64,000 bases of DNA from Paraburkholderia caballeronis (GTDB taxonomy: Bacteria; Pseudomonadota; Gammaproteobacteria; Burkholderiales; Burkholderiaceae), in assembly GCF_900104845.1 (NCBI RefSeq), contig NZ_FNSR01000001.1, positions 124,001 through 188,000 on the forward strand, in the 5' to 3' direction. Below the pieces are notes generated by a model. That model was not told the DNA's origin. It saw only the letters and a program-made list of their open reading frames with translations, and ran no database searches. Each line of letters begins with the position of its first letter. Positions within the stretch are counted from its first letter, which is position 1. Made by a program: the position numbers and the translations under genes. This document shows, one piece after another, positions 1 to 8,900 of the stretch.

Positions 1-90
1 ATGGAACGCATGCTTGCCCAGATCGATCACAACCAGCGTGACGCTTTGCATGATGACCTCCCGAAAATGAAAACACCCTACAAAGCGTAA
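1..90 (+). CDS. Partial ORF at window edge, unidentified
   Basis: An open frame runs from the first base to a TAA at 88-90 and encodes 29 residues ending in KMKTPYKA. It probably continues from outside the window. Because the next 450 bases are transposase debris, it may be the tail of a mobile-element gene, but I do not recognise the family. The ATG at base 1 need not be the true start. Confidence 0.25.
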   Translation: MERMLAQIDHNQRDALHDDLPKMKTPYKA

Positions 91-119
91 CCCGCTCGTA
101 GGGTGGGGGTGACCATCTC

Positions 120-302
120 ATTACTCCAGATGCAGTTCGTCGATCCGGCGCATCAGCCGTTGATCGACCTCGTTGACGGGCCGCGCCCGGTAATACGCGC
201 TCGATCTCGCGATACCAACAAGCCGGACCTGCTGCGAAACAGGCAACGCATGACCACAGTCAATCATCGCTTTGCGCTCAGCAATCCCGCCTTGGTGAGC
301 GC
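120..302 (-). pseudogene. IS3-family transposase OrfB, N-terminal remnant
   Basis: On the minus strand this reads GGIAERKAMIDCGHALPV, then a helix-turn-helix-like stretch with VRLVGIARSSAYYRARP, then MRRIDELHLE followed by a stop. This is the typical N-terminus of IS3-family OrfB (small HTH, then the start of the integrase region). The DDE catalytic domain is missing, so it is a dead fragment. It abuts an unrelated IS110 fragment, which indicates repeated insertion and deletion at the left border of the capsule locus. Confidence 0.7.
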
Positions 303-314
303 GCCGCTTAAGAC

Positions 315-540
315 ATGATGAGGATCAAGACTGACCGTCGCGACGCCTTGCCGCTTGCCAGACTTCACCGTGCTGGGGACCTTGTACCGGTTGTGGTTCC
401 CGAACCGCAGGACGAAGCCATCCGCGATCTGGTTCGCGCACGCGAAGATGCCGTGAACGACCAACGTCGGGTGAGGCAGAGGCTCAAATCGTTCCTGCTT
501 CGTCACGGACATTCCTATACCGGCACGCGCTGGGGGATAT
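315..540 (+). pseudogene. IS110-family transposase internal remnant
   Basis: The plus strand encodes [20 protein letters not shown], then [18 protein letters not shown] and [10 protein letters not shown]. This is the K-T-D-R-R-D segment and following helix of IS110 DEDD transposases. The N-terminal RuvC-like part and the C-terminal transposase_20 part are both absent. It belongs to a different IS110 subgroup from the intact copy at 16150-17355, whose equivalent motif is KTDARDA. The open frame continues to 707 but the similarity ends near 540. Confidence 0.75.
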
Positions 541-577
541 GGTTATTTCTGCACCGAACGACAAGCTTTTTCGATGG

Positions 578-1270
578 TCACCTTTCGCCATCCCCACGAC
601 GTAGGTCGAGCACCATACGAATCGACGCCAGTTCTGATGGCAAGCGCGGTGACCGGTCGCGACTCCGGGACGTGTCAGCGAACCCTAATCGCCGGTATAA
701 CGCTTGAGCACGCGTATTGCTCACAAGTACGTCGAGAATGAGTTGACGTCCGTCGACAACATCGAGCAATTTCGGCCGAAGCACGTTCCTGAACAACGCA
801 CTAAAAATCCCGGTAGCGCGTAAATGCTCATTAGTTGCGCAGTGCGCAATCAGCGTTTGATGGCGCCGCGGTTTCGGCAATTCGCCCTCCAGCGTAACGC
901 CCCTGCTCAAAGCTTGCAGCGTACGCGACGTCACTCCCAGGTACCGCACTAGCAGCCATGCAATATGCAGATCGTCGAACAATAGTGTGCGCCCGTCGAG
1001 CACGGCAAGCACTGCGCAGACAGTCCCGTCGTCGGCCACCGCAACCCAATGACGTCGCCAGGAAAAGCGTCCGAACGTCTGTACAAATGCAAAGCGCAGA
1101 AATTCAATGCATTCGGCCGCTGGCATCCCGAGAAAAAAGCCAAATTCACGTGCTCCTGACGCGAAAATGAGCGAGGCACATGTGGCAGCATCGGATGCAA
1201 CCGCGGGCCGAAAAACCAGCTTCTGGCTTTCCCCAGTGGAGGCCTGGTCGCTTCGCATCGCATCAAGCAT
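578..1270 (-). CDS. GNAT-family N-acyltransferase
   Basis: A 230-residue protein with a GNAT fold: an N-terminal beta strand ([15 protein letters not shown]), a central strand around [15 protein letters not shown], and a C-terminal [20 protein letters not shown] that matches the last GNAT motif. GNAT enzymes move an acyl group from acyl-CoA or acyl-ACP to an amine or hydroxyl; the substrate here is unknown. The ATG at 1270 has a strong ribosome site (GGGAGGG) just upstream and lies 16 nt after the alpha-oxoamine synthase stop, so it is the last gene of the leftward wcbP-wcbT operon. In that setting N-acylation of an amino-ketone or amino-alcohol product is plausible, but this is inference. 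IS debris lies directly downstream. Confidence 0.75.
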   Translation of the reverse strand: MLDAMRSDQASTGESQKLVFRPAVASDAATCASLIFASGAREFGFFLGMPAAECIEFLRFAFVQTFGRFSWRRHWVAVADDGTVCAVLAVLDGRTLLFDDLHIAWLLVRYLGVTSRTLQALSRGVTLEGELPKPRRHQTLIAHCATNEHLRATGIFSALFRNVLRPKLLDVVDGRQLILDVLVSNTRAQALYRRLGFADTSRSRDRSPRLPSELASIRMVLDLRRGDGER

Positions 1271-1286
1271 TCACCCTCCCAGAGGC

Positions 1287-2624
1287 CTAACGAGCTTTGA
1301 CGCGGATAAGCGCCAAGACAGTGTCACTGATCTGCTGCTGCGTGTGAGTTGAGCAGATGAAGAACCGCAAACGTGCCGCGCGCTCCTCCACAGCCGGATA
1401 GAAGATCGGCTGTACGTTGATACCTTCATCGAACAGCGCGTTCGCCCACTGCGCGGCTTTGAGCGAACTGCCGGTGATGACCGGCACTATGGCATAGCCT
1501 TCACTTTTTCCCGTGTCGAATCCGGCCGCTCGCGCCTCCTCGACAAATTGATGACCGCGCTCGCGCAACATTGCGACGCGCCACGGCTCCGCCTGCATAC
1601 GCCTGAGCGCAGCAAGCGATGCAGCTGCAAGCGACGGCGCAAGGCCCACACTGTAAAGAAAGCCGGGGGCAAGATGTCGTAGCATATCGATCAGCGGCTG
1701 GCAGCCGGCGATAAACCCACCACAACCAGCAAGCGTCTTGCTCAGCGTACCCATCCACAGGTCGACATCGCTGGATGCAACGCCGCAGCGTTCGCGAATG
1801 CCCTTCCCGGTCTCGCCAAGCACCCCGAGCGAATGTGCCTCGTCCACCATAAGGAACGCGTCGTGTCGGTTGCGAATTTCAACGAAACGCGCAAGTTCGG
1901 GTGCGTCGCCGTCCATGCTATACAACCCCTCGATCGCAATCAGCACGCGACGGTAATCGCGTCGAACGCGTTCCAGCAGTTCATCGAGCGCCCGCCAGTC
2001 GTTGTGTGGAAAGCTCAGGCGCTTTGCTCCGCTCAACTGTGCGCCCTGCAGGATGCTGTTGTGCGCCAGCGCATCGTGGACAATCAGATCGCCGGGACCC
2101 AATAGAAACCCGATTACGGTTACGTTGGTTGCGTGGCCGCTTACGAACACGAGGCAGTCATCGACCTCGTATAGCGATGCGAGTTCGCGCTCAAGCTCGC
2201 GCTGCACTGGCCGCTCGCCGGCCACGATCCTGCTCGCAGATGTAGAGGTGCCGTAACGGTCAATCGCGCTTTTCGCGCTCGCCGCTACGTCGGGATCACC
2301 CGCCAAGCCCAGATAATTGTAGTTTGCATAGTTCAGATACTCGCGTCCGCCAATCTGCGTAGTCGAGCCAGCGATACCATCATGCACCCGGAAGAACGGC
2401 GACTGCACGCGCAGCGTTTCGCCCATCTGCTGAATGATCTTCACCTGCTGATACTGGGGCATCGCCTCGAAGCGACTGCGCGCGTCAAACATCGCGTCGC
2501 CCGCCCCCGGCAAGCCCGTGCGGGAAGGAACGAACGGGGTCGCCGCTTCGTCCGAAACACGCTCAAGCTGCCGTTTTAATGCCTTCGCAGCAAGCTGCTG
2601 GCGAATCTGATCGCCTAGTCCCAT
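1287..2624 (-). CDS. wcbT: Alpha-oxoamine synthase (AONS/SPT-like PLP enzyme), WcbT-like
   Basis: A 445-residue PLP enzyme of the alpha-oxoamine synthase family, which includes 8-amino-7-oxononanoate synthase, serine palmitoyltransferase and KBL. The family condenses an acyl thioester with an amino acid and releases CO2. Visible motifs are NYNYLGLAGDP (residues about 101-111), the D-E-A-H-S-L-G signature at 261-267 and the PLP lysine in GTLSKTLAG (K296). About 80 residues precede the core, as in family members that work with carrier proteins. The ATG at 2624 is preferred to upstream starts because homology begins there. It sits downstream of the polyketide synthase; B. pseudomallei capsule I carries the same pairing (WcbR/WcbT). 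The PKS has no thioesterase, so this enzyme is the likely chain-release step. The amino acid used cannot be read from the sequence. Confidence 0.85.
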   Translation of the reverse strand: MGLGDQIRQQLAAKALKRQLERVSDEAATPFVPSRTGLPGAGDAMFDARSRFEAMPQYQQVKIIQQMGETLRVQSPFFRVHDGIAGSTTQIGGREYLNYANYNYLGLAGDPDVAASAKSAIDRYGTSTSASRIVAGERPVQRELERELASLYEVDDCLVFVSGHATNVTVIGFLLGPGDLIVHDALAHNSILQGAQLSGAKRLSFPHNDWRALDELLERVRRDYRRVLIAIEGLYSMDGDAPELARFVEIRNRHDAFLMVDEAHSLGVLGETGKGIRERCGVASSDVDLWMGTLSKTLAGCGGFIAGCQPLIDMLRHLAPGFLYSVGLAPSLAAASLAALRRMQAEPWRVAMLRERGHQFVEEARAAGFDTGKSEGYAIVPVITGSSLKAAQWANALFDEGINVQPIFYPAVEERAARLRFFICSTHTQQQISDTVLALIRVKAR

Positions 2625-2662
2625 CTTTGATCTCTTCGGTTTTTGCAAGCGCCGACGCAGCC

Positions 2663-2911
2663 CTATGCCGCAAGCCCAGCCCACCATCCCATATATCCCG
2701 GCTTCTCGATAAACCAGGAATTCCATATCGTGGCTGCAAGGTACAAAGCAAACACGCAAGCCAGCATTAAAGCGCCAACAGATACAGGATTTCCCAGTAT
2801 CGAATACCCCATGCTGGAAAAATCCGACTGGCTGTTACTCTCGCCGGTTTTCGATAGCCGACACCGTATACGGCGACGGTCGCGCGCGATCGATATTCCT
2901 CCCACAGTCAT
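2663..2911 (-). CDS. Small single-pass membrane protein, WcbS position
   Basis: An 82-residue ORF starting at ATG 2911; an internal ATG at 2812 would give 49 residues. The N-terminal half is Arg-rich. It is followed by one clear transmembrane helix (VGALMLACVFALYLAATIW) and a short tail with EKPGYMGWWAGLAA. It lies between the polyketide synthase stop and the alpha-oxoamine synthase start, on the same strand and without large gaps, so it is probably translated within the operon. The B. pseudomallei capsule locus has a gene named wcbS between wcbR and wcbT; equivalence is by position only. Function unknown. Confidence 0.5.
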   Translation of the reverse strand: MTVGGISIARDRRRIRCRLSKTGESNSQSDFSSMGYSILGNPVSVGALMLACVFALYLAATIWNSWFIEKPGYMGWWAGLAA

Positions 2912-2965
2912 CCGACACACGCGCGGGAAATACAGCCCCCCTAGCCAGCCAACCGGCCAAAGCGT

Positions 2966-5900
2966 TCATTCGAGTGCTTCCGACAGCACAACCGCATGTG
3001 CAGATCCAGCGTCAATTAACGCGCGCGCCTCCCCGTCCACTGCATGTTGAGCCGCAAGCATCGCCATCTGTTCCTGCGCAACATCGGATTGCAGCAGTCC
3101 GCCATCGTCTGCGCCGACGATCGTCCCCGTGATCCGTGCGGCGAGCGAACGCACAGTAGCGCCCTCGGCGATCGCCATCACGGAAAGCTTGACCTCGAAC
3201 GTTTCCTCAACAGCCATCCCCAGTTCCATTCCCATCAGGGAATCCATACCCATGTCGCTCACCGATTTTTCGAGTTCGATTCGATCCGGCGGCATATGCA
3301 GGATTCGCGCAATCTGCGCCTGCAGCGTTTCTTCGACCAGTTGCACCGCCTGGTCGTATCGCAGCGAGCGAATCTGCCCACGCAACTGAACACCGCTGTC
3401 ACGCAACGGCTCGCTTATGTTTCGTGTCCGCAGCGATACGTAGCGACGCGCCCCCGCCGCAGGCATTCCACGCGCAATGGCCTGCCAGTCGAGACGTACC
3501 ACCGCTTCGCCGGCGCGGCCGTCCAGCAATACGCGTTCGAGTGCGGCGAGCGCCTCAGCGGACGTGATCGATGCCCCCCCGATTCGCGCCTGCAACGCCT
3601 CGCGTGTTTGCGCATGACGGGCGAGAAAGCCAACATCATCAAGCGGCCCCCACGCCATGAAGGTTCCCGGGAGGCCAGCCGCACGACGCTGTTCGACGAG
3701 AGCCTCAAGGAAGCTGTTCGCGGCCACATAACTCGCCTGCCCGGGATTTCCGAGAAAGGTCGTGGCCGAAGAGTAGACAACAAAAAAATCCAGCGCACAC
3801 CCGCGCGTCGCCCGATGCAGATTCCATGCACCAGCGACCTTTGGTGCAAGCACAGCAGCAAAACGATCGTCATCGAGGTTCCGCACCAGACTATCGTCGA
3901 TCTGCATCGCCGAGTGCACGATCCCTTTTAGCGGCATGCCACGCGCCTCTATTCCACCGATCAAACGCCCGACAGCGGCTGCATCAGTCACATCGCACGT
4001 CACCACGTCGACCCGGACGCCACGCTCTTCGCGCCAGCGCCCGACCTCGGCTTGCATCGCTTCAGGCAAACTGCCGCCGCGGCTTGCGAGTGTCAGGTGC
4101 ATGGCGCCTCGCTCCACGAACCTGCGCGTCGTCGCGAATCCTAGCCCGCCCGTTCCGCCGACGACCAGATAGGTCCCCAACGGATCGAGCCTCCATTCGG
4201 CACGCAAAAGCGTGTCGTGCGAAGGCGCGGGGATACCGGCTTGATAGGTAACCAGCACCTTGCCGATCTGGCGCGCCTGCTGCATGTAACGGAAAGCCTC
4301 TTCGACACGCGCCGCTGGAAATGCACGATACGGTAGTGGATGCAGCACTCCGCTCTCGAACAGTTGCATCACCTCGCCAAAGAGCCGTGCTGTCAGTTCC
4401 GGCAGCGCCCCCATCAACTGGTCGGCATCAATGCCGAAATAGCTGATGTTGTTGCGGAACGGCCTAAGCCCGATGAAACTGTTCTCGTAGAAGTCGCGCT
4501 TACCCAATTCGATAAATCGGCCGAATGGCCGCAGCGTATCGATGCTGCGTACCATCGCTTCGCCGGCCAGCGAGTTGACCACGACATCGACGCCTGTGCC
4601 GCCTGTAAGCGCACGGATGTCGTCAGCGAAGGCCAGGCTGCGCGAGTCAAGCACATGATCGGCTCCCAGCAACCGCACGAATTCACGCTTTTCCCGGCTG
4701 CCAGCCGTTGCGAATACTTCCGCGCCGAAATGGCGCGCCAACTGGATTGCGGCAATGCCCACACCTCCAGCCCCGCCGTGAACGAGCACCCGCTCCCCGT
4801 GACGCAACCGGGCGAGTTCGAACAGGGCGTAATAGGCCGTAAAAAACGTGGTGGGGATCGTCGCAGCCTCTTCAAACGTCAACCGCCCCGGCTTGTGAGC
4901 GATCGCCGCGACGCACGTCCGCACGCGCGTCGCGAATGACGCGGGCGCGAAACCCAAGACTGCATCACCTGGAACGAAACCGCTGACGTCTCTCCCGGTC
5001 CGAACGACCCGCCCCGACAGTTCCATCCCGATTGTCGCCCCCGCAAAGCCGGACTCCACCGCCTCGTCGGACAACAACCCCATGGCGTACATCACGTCGC
5101 GGAAGTTCAGTCCAGTCGCAACAGGCTCGATCTCGATTTCGTCCGGCCCGAGTTCGCGTTCGGGTAGCGCAAACCATTCAAGGTTGCGCAGCGACCCCGG
5201 TGCTGCAAATGCAAGCATCGACGCTGGAGGCAACGCGCCGGCACCCTCCGGCGCGCGGGCCAGCGCCTCGGCTACGGTCAGCATGCGGGGGACAAAACGG
5301 CCTTGAGACGAGAGCAGCACATCTTCTTCGCCGTCACTGGCGAGGAGCTCGTGCGCCAGAGCGGCAAAGCGCTCTGGACATGCCGGATGCACATCAATGA
5401 GACGGCAACCCAGCTCAGGATGCTCGTTGGCCAGCACCCGCCCTAGTCCCCAGAGGGTGGCCTGCTCAGGGCGCAGCGCAGCATCACTACGCGTCACGCC
5501 AGGGTATGGCGCGCCCCCGTACGTCACAATCACCAGTTGCAACGCCGCCGTCGGGGCCGCAATGCCGAGTTCCCGCACCAGCCGCGCCAAAGCGATCGAT
5601 GTGTCGTGCTGGCTCGACATGACAACAGCGCCGTCCACGTCAGCCGGCAACGCGTGGTCCGGCGCGATGAACACGAGCCGATGCTTCACGCCTGAAGACC
5701 TTGCAGCGACGAGACGCGGCGCGTCCTGCGGAGTGGCGCTCGACACGTCGCAACCCGCCTGTCGCAGCACCGAGGCAAGCTCGGCACCATCAGCCTGATC
5801 GCCCAACGCCGGCAGCAAGAGCCACCGCTCCTCGCGCCGGGCAGCGACCAGCGCGGGGGCGGGGACTCCGCGCTGCGGCCGTCCGTCCGCCGCGGGCACT

Positions 5901-8900
5901 CGCGCCACGATGAAAAGAGGTGCGCCTTCCAGTTCGAGACCTCGCTCCACGTAGCGCACCGCATTTTCGAAGCCCGCCTGCTCCAGCAGCCGCATCACTT
6001 CCGGCGGCGTCAGGGGCACCCTCGCCCCGGCCTCCGACGACGCGGCAGATTGCAGGCCAAACACGATGTCGGCAAACCGGCTGCCACGCCCTTCGGCAAT
6101 CACGATCAGGCCGCCCGGGGCGAGCCACCCGCGCATGGCCGATAGTGCAGCAAGCGCATCGTCGCGGCCCGCGAGCACCCGATTGGCCAGGACCATGTCG
6201 TATGGTGCGCCGTCATCGGCATCGAGCTTCAGACGTTCGCCCGACTCCAGCACGACCGTACGCACGGTCGCGAGCGAATCGATATCGAATCCGCTTTGCT
6301 GCTGCGGCGTACATGCAATCGCATGATCACAGCGCGCCACGGGTAGCCGCACGTCAAGCGGGCGCAATATGTCTCCGTTGGAAGTTGGAACTTCCAGCAC
6401 ACGGAGCCGGCGCGACTCGCCCCACCCGTCCACCGCCTGCTCCACGCCCACCGCCATCATGGAGAGAACGTGCGCCCACGTTGGCGACGCCTCAAAGAAA
6501 TGCTCGACGAGACTACCGCTCGCCAGCGAGATAACCTCTCGGGCCTCAAGCTCACCGCGCAACACAGCCGGCAACGCGGCGCCGCAATGGGCCATCAGCG
6601 TCAGCTCCGCCACGTGTGCGGGCGACTGCGCAAGCAGTGCACGCCACAACTCGTCCGGTCCCGGCATCGCATCGCAGGCCGCCATGTCGCGTACGAGCCG
6701 AGTCCCATCCCAAGTCGCGAAACCATCCTCCACCACCATTCCTGCCAGACGCGAAACAAGCTCCGCGTGCTCGCCTCGAGGCAACGCCAACCAGGAGAAT
6801 GCATCGATTGCATCGAGCGCGCGCAACGCGTACGCGCTTGCCAGCACGTCGATGAGCGGCAGTATCTCGGTCAAGTGCCCTTCGCGCCTCGCCGGATCTT
6901 CCCGTGTCGCCAAGGTAGTCGCAGCGGCCTCAACCAGCTGCGCGGGCGACGGTAACGCCGTCGCATCGAACCCGTCCGGGAGCGGCTTCGCATCGAGCAC
7001 ATAGGCGTAGCGGGCTGGCGGCGTCAGCCGTCGTCCGAGCAGATCGATCCGGCGGAATCGACATGCAGCAAGACGCGCGACGATCTTCCCGCACGCATCG
7101 ATAAACTCGAACGATGCCGTCACCGAATGCGGATTGCGTCGCTCAATACGCGCAAGCACCCGATGTACCGTATCGCCACGCAGGAAATCAATACGGCCGA
7201 GTTGCACCGGCACGTAGGCGGCGTGATCACCGACCGACGGCGAATCGGGCGACGACAGCAACGCAAAAAGCGGATGGAACCCGCTGTCCATCAATGCCGG
7301 ATGCAATAGCCACGCACCGCTGCCGGTCGTGTCCGTCAACCCTTGCGGCTGAGTGACGTCCGCCAGCGCCTCGTCGCCTGCAACGCGCACCGAACTGATC
7401 CAGCGGAAGGCCGGACCGTACGCCAAGCCGATTGCCGCGGTACTCGCGTACAGGTCATCGCCATTCAGGGCTGGCTGGGCGAGTAGCTGGGAGAGCGTCG
7501 CGGCGGGTACCTCGCATGATGCGTCAAGCGTACTTCCACTCGCGAGCATGCGCCCCGTCACGTTGAGTGCCCAAGGTTCGGCGCTCATGCGATCGCGCGT
7601 CTCAATCGTGAACGCGGCTGTGCGCGGATCGATCATCAGCCGAAACAGTTTTGCGTGCTGTGACTGAAAAACGACGGGCGAGCGGATCTCGACGTTCTCA
7701 AGCGCACAGGTCTGCGTACCCAAAAACACGCGGGCGGCCGCAAGCGCCATTTCGACATAGCCAGCCCCAGGAAATGCAGCGGCGCCGTCGACCACATGGT
7801 CCGCCAGCAACGGCAGACCGATTGGATCCAGTTGGTTTTCCCACCCGAACGCATGCTCATGCAAACGATAGCCGAGCAGCGGATGCTCACGGCGACGATT
7901 GACGAGGTTGTATGCCTCGGCACTTGGTTCGAGCCAATAACGCTCACGCTGCCACGGATACGAGGGCAATGCGACACGCGGCGCGTCAGGCGCGAATCGG
8001 TCTGGATCGACTCGTGCTCCATTCGCGACCACCGCTACGATCGCATGGTGCAACATCGAGGCGCTGTCCTGATGACGCTTGAGCGTCGGCAGCGTATGGC
8101 CAGCAACGCCAAGCGATTCGAGCGTCTGCTTCACATATGTACGCAGGATCGAATGCGGCCCGACTTCGACGAAAACGCGCACGCCATCGCGAACCAGTTG
8201 AGCAACGGCGTCGCCAAAACGAACGGGCTTGCGAATATTCCACCACCAGTAGCCCGCGTCTAGCGCTGTACCGCTCAATGGCGCACCAGTCACCGTGGAC
8301 ACGAACAGGCGGTCACCGTGCCGCGGCACGATGTCAGCAAGCTTTTCGCGCACCGTTGCCTCGATACCATCCATACGGCTGCTATGGAACGCATAGTCGA
8401 GCTCCAGCATCTGGAAGAAGCGACCACTGTCACGCAGGTGCGAACCCACCACCTGCAGACCATCAAACGATCCGGCCAACGTAACCGACTGCGGGCTGTT
8501 CGAACCCGCCACCTCGACGGCTCCTGCCAGGCCGAGTTGTGTGATGAGTTCGCTCGCGGCAGTTTCGCCCACACCGGCCGCCGCCATGCGCCCAGTCCCC
8601 CGGGTCTGAGCCTGCGCCCGACTACGAATCTTGATCACATGCACGGCTTCGGAAAGTGTCAAGGCGCCGGCAGCCCATGCTGCGGCCACCTCGCCAACGC
8701 TATGGCCCACGCATGCATCGAAAGCGACGCCGCGCGCTTCGATCGCGCGGACAATCCCTACCTGAATGGCGAAGAGAACCGGTTGCGCGTACTCGGTCGC
8801 GGCAAGTTGCGCATCATCGATGCCGGTAATCAGCATATCGACAAGCGGCGCGCTTCCGTCAGCGCACCACAGTGTATCGACCTCCACGAGCGCGGCACGA

